A stretch of DNA of 64,000 bases, from assembly GCA_036785705.1 (NCBI GenBank), contig JAWUZG010000175.1:248001-312000 (forward strand), given 5' to 3'. The first letter of the stretch is position 1. Each line of letters begins with the position of its first letter. The notes beneath the pieces are model-generated. The model worked only from the letters and a program-made list of their open reading frames with translations. It ran no database searches and had not been told where the DNA came from. Below, in pieces: positions 25,745 to 34,666 of the stretch. Made by a program: the position numbers and the translations under genes. The DNA comes from Acanthornis magna (taxonomy: Eukaryota > Chordata > Aves > Passeriformes > Acanthizidae).

Positions 25745-28158
25745 CCAGAACATTTCATTCTGTAAAGCATTTTGATGTATAAAAACTCCACAATTTTTCC
25801 TTAGGCTGCATGATATTACACTAGTCTTGTTTTTAGTAAAATATTTTACAGTGATTTCTCACATGATGTAGGGGTTCTGTATACAAAGAAGGAGAAATAA
25901 TGGTTGCAGATAAATTTTTTCGCTTACTGAATTCCATAAAATGCGTACTCACCTTCTTTGTACTTACAGAGTAAAATTATTTTTAAAATTTCCAAATATT
26001 TTGTTAAATCTTCCTTCTTGTTGCTTTTTTCTTCCCCTCTAAAGCCTATATTAGCATTCCTACTTTAGGACTTTTACCAATTGTTTAAATTACAATACAA
26101 TTTTGAGATAATTCAACCTCTAAATAGCAGAATTTAGTAGCAAATTATCACCTTAAGTGAAATCACAGAAATCATTGATGCAATAATCCATTACACTTTT
26201 GTTACCAGTTTCTTGTTGGTTGTTATTCACCTGCATTACAGTCAGTAACTTCACAGGAGAAAAGCAGACCTCAGTAGAAAGAACATCAACCAACCTGGTC
26301 AAGACTACCACCTCCAAATTTACAGTTTTTATTATATTTTTATATTTCTATTATATTCATATGCTCTGGACAGTTCCTCCAGCTTCATTTAGACAGGGTC
26401 AATAGAACCTAACCGTTCTTTTCTGGGTTTCTAGAGAGAATTAGAAAATAGTATCTGTTCATTTCCTTGCAAATCTCAACATTTTATCAAGACAGGAATG
26501 CATTACTGCAAAGAGTTCATTTGTGAAGCAGGTTCTACAGATTAGATTTAAAGATTTAAATAGGTATTTTTTTTGTGATTGTCATTTTTGTTTCCCTTTT
26601 GAATTGTCTTTAAAGACAAACTGACAGCCTTGTAAATTAAATAGAAATTGTTATGTCTGAAATTCATGTGCATTCATTAATATTGGAAGTTAATGTTATA
26701 AAAATCTTCAGCCATATCATAATCTCTTTAAGTGCTACTAATGCATACTCATACTTTTCTTATGTTGTCTTCTGTCACTAAAAAAAAAAGTAGATTCTGC
26801 TTTCATTTACTGTAGCTACAAACTACTGACAGCATAGCTCATTTCCAAGCATGTAAAACTGTAATTAAGATTGTGGCATGCAGTTTTGCCTCCCTGGTGC
26901 ACTACAAAAAGAAAACTGACTTTCCCCAAAATTTCTTATCTGCAAAAGGAATTTTGGGACACTTTAAGAGAGTGCATTCAGTGACTTTTTATAATCTTTA
27001 TTTCCTACTCCATTACAGAATTGCATAGACTAATAGTACTATTTTTTTAAGCAGAACGAGATTCAGCTTGTGAGCAGTAAACCACAATTCAGTAGAAAAA
27101 GGTCTATGTGAAAATTCATTGCAAACATAAACAAGAATATCTCTGTTGACTGCACTGGCCTTGTGCATTTCAGGAGACAGAGTAGTCTAAGAAGTCAGTA
27201 CCTCAGTCAGGACAGATGAATGTATTTTACTCTCTTTTAGTCTCGTTCTATCAGCTGTGTGATTCAGCTGGCATCTGTGCTTTGGTTTTCATGATACAGA
27301 TCCTGTTATATCAGTTCCAGTGACACAGAAGTAGTAATTCATCTGTATGCTGACTTTTCTGACACAGATATGTTTGAGATCATGGAGGTGTTATTTTAAA
27401 GAGCACATTGTTACATTGGTCATGGAGTTACACAGCATTGTCTGTTTTACAGAGAAGTTTCTATGAATGAAATGCACTGTTACTATTGAATAATTAAGCT
27501 TCATTGTGGCAATTTTTACGTATGAAGAGTATGAGAGGAGATCTGTCAGTAACATCTGAATAATAAGCCTGAGATGTACCAAATGCCTTGTGGAAATGTG
27601 GTTCCTAGAGCTGTTCTCCCATGCTGAATTCTAAATAAAGGCTTCTGAGATGGAGTAAAATCAGCATTCAAAGCATATTTGTGTTAGGGCTGTTAAAGGA
27701 TTTACTTCCCATTCACTACCAACATTTTTGCTCTCACATTTCTCATCCGTTTACCTACAGACTTACCACAGGGCTTCATTGTGTGCCCTCTTCTATCACA
27801 CAAATGTGCTGGCTAGCAGAAAACTAACCATTACTGTATTGATTTTCTTTCATGCCTGCAAGTCATGAAGGTTTTGTGATTAATATAAATCAATATTTGT
27901 GGTAGAGCAGAAAGTGATTTGCGTAACTGCTGATGAAAAAGAGAACACTGAAACTTTCATTCAACATCATTTTTATCTGTAAATATTTGTCTTAATAGGA
28001 TTTCCACTGTACCAGGCTTCATACTGTGAAGCAGGAAGTTTTTGGTGTGATATTGGCAGAATTTCCTCAGCTGTGACCCCCTACAATTTTAACACAATTT
28101 TAAACAGAGCTAGAATCTAAGCTAGATACCCTGTTTCCTTATTACTTGTTAGAGGAGA

Positions 28159-28260
28159 GATGGGATGGGATGGGATGGGGATAGAATAGAATAGAATAGA
28201 ATAGAATAGAATAGAATAGAATAGAATAGAATAGAATAGAATAGAATAGAATAGAATAGA
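28159..28260. repeat. Compound pentanucleotide microsatellite (GGGAT)n-(AATAG)n, left arm
   Basis: About four GGGAT units are followed by about sixteen AATAG units. Read on the minus strand the array is the 3' tail of the adjacent CR1: TTCTA repeats following the CR1 3' end. The right-arm copy is some two units longer. Confidence 0.95.
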
Positions 28261-28470
28261 TTAGATTATTCAGTTGAAGTGCAATAATCACCTAGTCCAC
28301 CCACCTGACCAAGGACCAACCAAGTCAAAGCTTGTACGTAAGGGCCTTGTCAAAATGCCTCTTAAACCCTGACAGGCTTGGGACCTCACTACCTCTCTAG
28401 GAAAGGCTGTTCCAGTGTTTGACCCCCCTTTCAGTTAAAAAATGCTTCCTACAGTCCAGTCTAAAGCTCC
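28261..28470 (-). mobile_element. CR1 LINE 3' end, 5'-truncated (left arm)
   Basis: On the minus strand this reads as the 3'-untranslated end of an avian CR1 element. It has the landmark 'cactggaacagcc', then 'cctagagaggtagtgaggtc', 'aagcctgtcagg' and 'tttaagaggcattttgacaa', and it ends in a TTCTA-repeat tail. Only about 210 bases survive, as is usual for these 5'-truncated copies, and no reverse-transcriptase sequence is present. The same insertion sits at the matching place in the right arm, so it predates the duplication. Confidence 0.85.
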
Positions 28471-28604
28471 AGATGAAGGGCATTAAATTGTTCCTTGAAA
28501 ACTAAAAGAGTTGTACATAGTGTACAGGTGCAAGGTGAAAGAGTGTGCATAGTGATAATGCTGGGCTTTTTGCAGGCTAGAAAATTGCAGTCTTAGCTAT
28601 ACAG

Positions 28605-28647
28605 CTTATCTGCTCTTCTCTGTAATAGCAGGAGGAGAGCAGATAAG
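28605..28647. other. Short perfect-to-near-perfect hairpin (left arm)
   Basis: The segment 28,605-28,620 pairs with 28,632-28,647 over 16 bases with one mismatch, around an 11-base loop. The 12 bases 'cttatctgctct' and their complement are exact. The right arm keeps the same hairpin at about 62,155-62,200. The stem is too short for a typical pre-microRNA. Confidence 0.6.
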
Positions 28648-29980
28648 TATTTATATACCTATTTTATATAAGTTCACCAGTATTTCCCTTTTGCTTTCCT
28701 CATGCGGGATTCATTTCAGTCTCTTTTTTACCAACCCTCTATAAAGAGATCAAAAAACAACAACTGTAAACTTTGAAATTGTAATTATAAACTTAATCTA
28801 TTAAAGGTATGTGTTCATATGCTACATGCATACAAGTATAGTATAAGAGTATTATGCAAGTGATGGGGAAATGATTTTCACATAAAGTCTTTGTAGATAC
28901 TATGGATGTGATTCATAGGTCAAATTGCAGCTAGAAATTATATTCTTCCTGTGCTCTTTTTTTCAAGAAAAAAATAAGCTATTGCTGTGGACTTGGTATA
29001 TAATCATTTTAAGGCATGAAAGGATGTGTATGGATTTTGAAAACTTAGTTACTGGTTTTCAAAATGGAAGAAATCCAGAGCATGATCCTCTTCCACACTT
29101 TTTTCAGCTGTTTGTACAAATTCTGCACAGAAAACTGGCCTGCCACACATGTTGTAAAATATATATATATATTAGAAAACAGTTTTGCAATACTTCATTT
29201 TTCTCACTGTTATGACTGGATTTGTATCAACAAATCCACCTTTTAAAATCTTCACATTGTAAGTATGTAAGTAGCTCAGGGAAAACAGGTCTCTGATATG
29301 GGCTAGTAACTGAGTGTACTGAAGTAAATGGTGGTTCTGTATCCCTTTAAAGTTTAAAATTACTTAAAACTGTATTACAGCTAAATTAGCTATGCTTTCG
29401 GGGCTACATATGTTTTTATATTTCTAAGGAACACAGCATAGCAAATGGTCTAATCTGACTGCCACCGCCTGTCTTTGGACCTGAGTATGTGAAATGTCAG
29501 TGATCACAGTCACAGACTTTGGCAGTGTGTTGTCGATAAAAGATGTACAGTCCTAAACAGACATCAATATTGTAACACACTGTAGAAAATCCCCATTTCA
29601 GTGTTGAGATATACAATTTTCAAAGTAAAGAAATCAAAAGGGGGAATGCTTCCATCCAGCCTGTCTACAGCATGAACTGAGAAAGGGAAAAAATAAGTGA
29701 TTAAATTTTGATCAACTTTATGCAGATGTTTGTATCAAAGAACTCTTTTTGAATCTTTGTTTCTTGGTATTAGAAATGGATGTTCGGCACAAGCTGGATG
29801 CATAGAAGTCAGACTGCTTGTATTTTTTGGTAGAATTAAGGCTGAGAAATGCAGGTGAATCCTTGGAAGTTAACATTGCATACACTGATGAGAATTGTAG
29901 AATGTGCAAATTATATGTTACACTAGATAGAGATTTCCTTTTAATGCTAAAGAGTTTTCTCTGGTGGTTCTTGTATTTAT

Positions 29981-30020
29981 GTCATTTGTGTGAGTGTTGT
30001 GTCATTTGTATGAGTGTTGT
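29981..30020. repeat. 20-bp direct tandem duplication (left arm)
   Basis: Two adjacent copies of a unit reading 'tcatttgt(g/a)tgagtgttgt' differ at one base. The same pair, reversed, is present in the right arm near 60,785-60,825. Confidence 0.85.
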
Positions 30021-30735
30021 AACAACTAGTGTGGCAACAATTTTGCTTGTGCTTGATTGCTGTCAAACTCAGTGTCCCAGAACCAAGGAATTTGCCTGAT
30101 ATTGACATGAGTCACTGGTTATCTGATGCAGAAACAAGGTTTGCATAAGTCCCAGCACTTTACATCACTAGTTTGACCAGTAAATCATGTGTAGTTTCAT
30201 TGCTCTTGTTTTGTACTTGTTTTTTGATACACTGGTATTCGCCCCTGCCAACTGCTTGTCAGTCTGGTACTTTCTGAATGACTACCTTGTCTCCTACTTT
30301 TGAATAACAGCAGGGGCAGGTGGCTGCGTAGTTTCCAATCAAGAAGGAATGCTAATGAATTATAAAGAACTTCTGACTTGCATTTAATAGCACCATGACA
30401 TGTTATAACAGCCTGCCAAATACAACATTTCTTATAAATCACACTTCAAGGGACAAAAGTATCCACCTCTCGTATCTGAGGCCTCTGCAAAAGTCAGTGT
30501 TTGAAGATGACACAATCTGCTCCACCTTGTAAAGTACCCTCTTATGATAAATGTTTCTTTCTTTCATGCACAAAATAAGATAATTTAACATTTTCTCGCT
30601 TCTCCCCAACCACAACGGCACTGAGCACTTTGTCTCATTTTAGGAAACACTCTATTGTTCTTTTGCAGGAAGAAAATCCATTTCAGGGATGGTGTTTGAA
30701 TAATAATTGGCAGCATGCCTGAAGTATTGACATTG

Positions 30736-31342
30736 AGATATTGACATTGACTCATTGGAGGCCAAATCTGAGTCGGGGTTAGCAGCTGTGCAGATAACAG
30801 GCACGGATAAGTGAACCATTGAAATGGCTCCATCTTGATTTGTATCCGCTTTTGTCTTCTAGCTGTTTCAGAAGCACAGGTGTTCTTCACTCTGGAGCAG
30901 TGAATTGCGGGTCCTCTGGCCGTAACCTCGCCTTCAGTGAGGGTCATCGGGACTTGGAACGGTGCTCTGGACTTGGTTGGTAAAGTGCCTGTTTTTCCAC
31001 GGAGCACAGCTTCAGTCTCCAGGCAGGAAGAGGTGGGCAGGTGCGTGTGGAGAAGATGACGAATGTGCAGAGTTTCGGCAAAGTGGAACTTCCAAGCTGT
31101 TCGATACCTTGGCAAGGTAAGCTGCTTTCTCATCTCGCCATTTTTCTTTCCCGAGACTTCACTTGCTATGGCCTGCCACGCAATATTTCCTAAATATTTC
31201 CTCCTGTTGTCTCTCTCCGCCTGGGTTGTACACGGACTCTCTGGAAGGCTTGAGGCCAGGCCTGAACCTATGTCTTGGATGTTTTTGACCACTTGGAGTC
31301 CTCTGTGTTTTGAGGCTTCCATTGACACGTTCAGCCTCAGCA
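30736..31342. other. Spacer start: GC-richer unique DNA with a possible splice donor
   Basis: Immediately inside the left arm, G+C rises. A plus-strand sequence ending 'cttggcaag|gtaagc' (GT at about 31,120) matches a 5' splice-site consensus, and a short open frame from ATG 31,063 leads to it. A minus-strand open frame also covers 30,585-31,343 but crosses the arm/spacer junction and has no known domain. No transcript can be argued from this alone. Confidence 0.3.
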
Positions 31343-31437
31343 CCTTCCTTTCTTTCTCTCTTTCTCTCTTTCTTTCTCACTTTCTTTCTCTCTCTCTCTC
31401 TTTTCTTTCATTCTTTTCCTCTTTCTTTCTTTCTTTT

Positions 31438-31517
<80 letters not shown>

Positions 31518-32646
31518 TCCCTCATTCTCTCTTTCTCTCTTTCAATCTTTATCGCTCTCTTTATCTCTCTATCTTTCTCTCCTTTTTTCTTTCCCTCTTT
31601 CTTTCTCTCTCTCTTTCTCTCTTCCCCTCTTTCTTTCTTTCTTAATTCCTCTCTTTCTCTCTATCTTTCTCTCTTTCTCTACTTCTTTCTTTCTCTCTTT
31701 CTCTCTATCCTTCTCCCTTTCTTTCCTTCTCTCTCTCTTTCATTCTTTCTTTTTTTCTCCTTCCTTCCTTCCTTCCTTCCTTCCTTCCTTCCTTCCTTCC
31801 TTCCTTCCTTCCTTCCTTCCTTCCTTCCTTCCTTCCTTCCTTCCTTCCTTCCTTCCTTCCTTCCTTCCTTCCTTCCTTCCTTCCTTCCTTCCTTCCTTCC
31901 TTCCTTCCTTCCTTCCTTCCTTCCTTCCTTCCCCTCATTCTCTTTCTCTCTTTCAATCTTTATCGCTCTCTTTATCTCTCTTTCTATCTTTCTCTCCTTT
32001 TTTCTTTCCCTCTTTCTTTCTCTCTCTCTCTTTCTTTCTCTCTTCCCCTCTTTCTTTCTTTCTTAATTCCTCTCTTTCTCTCTATCTTTCTCTCTTTCTC
32101 TACTTCTTTCTTTCTCTCTTTCTCTCTATCCTTCTCCCTTTCTTTCTTTCTCTCTCTCTTTCATTCTTTCTCTTTCTCCTTCCTTCCTTCCTTCCTTCCT
32201 TCCTTCCTTCCTTCCTTCCTTCCTCCCTCCCTCCCTCCCTCCCTCCCTTCCGCACCCTCCCTCCCTCCCTTCCTTCCTTCCTTCCTTCCTTCCTTCCTTC
32301 CTTCCTTCCTTCCTTCCTTCCTTCCTTCCTTCCTTCCTTCCTTCCTTCCTTCCTTCCTTCCTTCCTTCCTCCCTCCCTCCCTCCCTCCCTCCCTCCCTCC
32401 CTCCCTCCCTTCCTTCCGCACCCTCCCTCCCTCCCTCCCTCCCTTCCTTCCTTCCTTCCTTCCTTCCTTCCTTCCTTCCTTCCTTCCTTCCTTCCTTCCT
32501 TCCTTCCTTCCTTCCTTCCTTCCTCTCTTTCTTCCTCTCTTTCTTCCTCTCTTTCTTCCTCTCTTTCTTCCTCTCTTTCTTCCTCTCTTTCTTTCTCTCT
32601 TTCTTTCTCTCTTTCTTTTCCTCTTTCTTTTCCTCTCTTGTTTTCT
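31343..32646. repeat. 1.3-kb polypyrimidine block (CTTT/CCTT/CCCT) with higher-order duplication
   Basis: Nearly all bases on the plus strand are C or T. The order is mixed CT/CTTT, (CTTT)n at about 31,432-31,518, a 240-bp irregular segment at 31,519-31,758, and (CCTT)about43 at 31,759-31,930. A second copy of the irregular segment follows at 31,932-32,179. Then come shorter CCTT and CCCT runs, each interrupted by 'cccttccgcaccctccc'-type inserts (about 32,245 and 32,410), and finally (CTCTTTCTTC)n and CTTT. The irregular segment's markers 'caatctttatcg' and 'ttaattcctc' appear once per copy, giving a period of about 413 bp. The long open frames here (534 codons of Ser/Phe/Leu/Pro on plus; Lys/Glu/Arg/Gly on minus) are repeat artefacts. 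Confidence 0.97.
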
Positions 32647-33720
32647 GCCGTCTCCACACTTCCCTGAGGCGCCGTGGTGCCACAGGGGAGCCTGGCTTCC
32701 AATAACATTCCACGGCGTCAACACAGCCAGCGTCTCCAGGGTGCCTGCCTGTGACACGGTGACAACACCGCCGTGTCACAATGGCCCCTGGCTTGGGCAA
32801 GATCCAGGGTGCCAGTTGGCCCTTGGCTGTGGGAGCGGCTGGCTGGCTGGCTGGGAGCTCCTGCCTGGCCAGAGGCTGGGGGAGAAGCGGCAGGGGCAGG
32901 GCGCACACAGTATTGTGGCCCTTTCCTCGTGTGCCCACGAGGCCCGAGGCTGGCCCTGCCGCAGGCCTGGTGGCACGCAAGGCCCACTGCTGTGAGGCCT
33001 TGGCTGTGCAGGTGACAGCGGTGTCCTGGCGTGGAGCATGGCTGCTCCAGGCCGGGGGGGTGGGGAGTGGGGGCCGCCTGGGGTGGGAAAGCGGCAGGGA
33101 TGAGCCCTTGGCCTGCACACTGTGCTGCAGCTGCCCGTGCCGCGGGAGACTGAGTCCCTGTGCGAGCGAGCGAAGGCAGGCAGCCCTCTCCAGCAAACAG
33201 CCAGGGCCCTGCCACCCCCCCAGCTCCCTGCAAAGGCCAGCTTGGGCAGCTTGGAGGCCAAAAGGGCAGTGGCAGGCAGTCTGCCGCTCCGACTTGTGTC
33301 TAGAGGTGAGGCAGAAATGTGCCATTTGGAGGGGGTGGGTGCCCCTTTCCTGCAGTCACAGCCACCCCGGGAGCACAGCCGGAGTTGGGCGGGGCACGGG
33401 GGGAGGGAAAGCTGGGGGGGTGGGAAGGAGCAGGTTGCGCAGCAAAGCCCCGCCCCCGCCAAGAGGGCAGAATCATTGGCAAGTCACTCCTGGAGGCGCT
33501 TGAAAGCCCAGGGGGGCGCTTCCCGATGGAGGGAAGCAGGAGCCCGAGCACTGCCAGGGTGGCAGCACATAGGCTGGCGAGAGAAAGCGCGAGAAAGAAG
33601 CGGACGGCTCTCTGCGGTCCGGCACAAGATGCGAACAGAAGAGGCTACGTGGAGAATACATTCTCCACGCACGCTACCTTCTCCGGGAGCTGAACTTGCA
33701 CGAGTTTTGTAAGTCGAAAG
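32647..33720. promoter_or_regulatory. CpG-rich island, candidate promoter
   Basis: G+C jumps sharply over about 1.07 kb, and CpG is frequent especially from 33,120 to 33,660 (for example six CpG in 33,121-33,180). GC-box-like elements are 'gggcgggg' at 33,387-33,394 and 'ccccgcccccgcc' at 33,448-33,460. No TATA box is obvious. Open frames exist in nearly every frame, which is expected of GC-rich DNA and is not evidence of coding. In a bird such an island most often marks a promoter. Direction is uncertain, though a 5' splice site just downstream on the plus strand favours rightward transcription. Confidence 0.5.
33601..33708 (+). CDS. Candidate first exon ending at a consensus 5' splice site
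   Basis: The island ends in 'gagtttt|gtaagt', a full-consensus donor with GT at 33,709-33,710. One reading frame runs open from 33,122 through to it, and the last codons before the split codon read AELARV. The frame leaves two bases of a split codon (TT). These join in phase with the G that opens the candidate exon at 34,588. The left edge given is nominal because no transcription start can be fixed. It could be a non-coding first exon, or the donor could be fortuitous. Confidence 0.25.
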
Positions 33721-34587
33721 CTGGAGCAAAGTGTTTCTCTCTCTCTCTCGCTCCCTCTCTCTCTGCACATTGTCCCCGTGTCCCGGTGCTGCCAGAAAGG
33801 CAGCAAAAAAAAAGGTAACATCTCTTCCAATATATAATGGCATGAAATGAGTACTTTTAAATCTTAAGAACTTAAACATGTGTGAATAAATTACTTTATT
33901 TAGAAGCTTCTTCTGAAATGGGCAACAAAAAACATTAAACTTGATTAATTTAGAAACATGGAAACCATTTTTTTTTAGGAAAAAATACACTTTTTTTTTT
34001 TTCCAATTTCTTTTTTAAATGCAGCATGTGGGTTTTGAACCAGCTAGTCTCACTTTGCTGCTTGAGTTACAACCTAAAACAGAGATGACTGGGGAGTTTT
34101 AGAACTGAATCTAAGGCTTTTTTTTTTCCTTAGTATGGTGAAAAGAAATACACAGAAATCCCATATGGAAGCATACAACACTGACAACCTACCTGTGTCC
34201 ATGATCACTGACAAGCCAGGCTAACCAAAACTTGCTTAGTTTTGTATTAACCAGACAAAATTTAAGGCTCTTATAATATTTGTACATTGAGGCCCAAAAG
34301 AACACTGATACCACTGCCAGTTCTTTCCATTTTTCTTATGTTTTTTCTCTATAGATAAACTACTACTGCTTTTCTTTTGACATACAGTTGTATGAAAAGG
34401 AGTAAGTATTGCTCCTTTTATCATCTCAATAAAGAAAAAAAAAATTATTTAGATATTGTTTATTTTCCAACCTATTCCTATAATTCAAACTAGGTGACAT
34501 TACAAGTTCTAAAAATCAGTGCATCAAACATTTCCTTTAGCAAATCCATCTCCTTTAGTCATATAAACCCCTTTCTTCCCATTAAAG
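33721..34587. other. Non-coding DNA with CT repeat and small hairpin
   Basis: A (CT)n stretch lies at 33,736-33,765. A perfect 7-bp hairpin 'tgctgcc-agaaa-ggcagca' spans 33,787-33,805 and runs straight into a run of A. AT-rich DNA follows, with several poly-T and poly-A runs (33,968, 33,991, 34,117, 34,434). In the two-exon model this is the first intron. Confidence 0.5.
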
Positions 34588-34666
34588 GTATTTGGAAATC
34601 AGTAAGTCAAGAGGAATCATGCACTATGTTCTTCCAGATGGCTGGCAGTCAATCTTCTCAGAGCAG
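34588..34666 (+). CDS. Candidate 79-nt exon downstream of the CpG island
   Basis: A pyrimidine tract 'cccctttcttcccattaaag' gives a strong 3' splice site at 34,587, and 'gagcag|gtaatt' gives a 5' splice site after 34,666. Between them the frame set by the upstream candidate exon is open for 26 codons, starting YLEISKSRG and ending QSIFSEQ. The 5' phase (one base completing a split codon) matches the two bases left by the donor at 33,708. A 26-codon opening is not significant by itself, and I do not recognise the peptide. The support is the combination of splice sites, phase and the island 0.9 kb upstream. Confidence 0.22.

Larger units (their letters stand above)
26822..30735 (+). repeat. Left arm of a large inverted repeat
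   Basis: Read as its reverse complement, this 3.9-kb stretch is the sequence at 60,067-64,000. Position 26,822 pairs with 64,000 and position 30,735 with about 60,067. I checked the match at the outer end, at the CR1/pentanucleotide block, across 28.9-29.25 kb, near 29.8 kb and at the inner end. In the innermost 195 bases I count six substitutions (about 3%). Across 28,925-29,246 two overlapping reading frames translate identically in both arms, so that part is almost unchanged. The arm may extend left of 26,822, because its partner is cut by the window end. No gene in the arm is convincing. Confidence 0.97.

Noticed and set aside
29064..29246. Reading frames kept identical in both inverted-repeat arms, suggesting conserved genes
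   Set aside because: Two overlapping frames are equally conserved, so the identity is at the DNA level and reflects recent duplication or conversion, not protein constraint; other frames in the arms differ at several residues.
31063..32667. 534-codon plus-strand open frame rich in Ser, Phe, Leu and Pro
   Set aside because: It is the translation of the CTTT/CCTT polypyrimidine block; such repeats lack stops in that frame and encode periodic LSF/LPSF peptides with no function implied.
31705..33325. Lys/Glu/Arg/Gly-rich minus-strand open frames up to 399 codons
   Set aside because: Translations of the GAAA/GGAA complement of the same block, some extended through the GC-rich island; three frames look alike, which real genes would not do.
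32741..33712. Several overlapping open frames of 80-240 codons across the CpG-rich island
   Set aside because: GC-rich DNA has few stops in any frame; open frames occur in most frames on both strands with Ala/Gly/Pro/Arg-rich products and no domain. Only the frame joined to the splice donor is kept, as a weak candidate.
33787..33805. Perfect 7-bp hairpin followed by A-run, like a terminator
   Set aside because: Intrinsic terminators do not apply to vertebrate RNA polymerase II genes, and the run is A rather than T on the plus strand; most likely chance.
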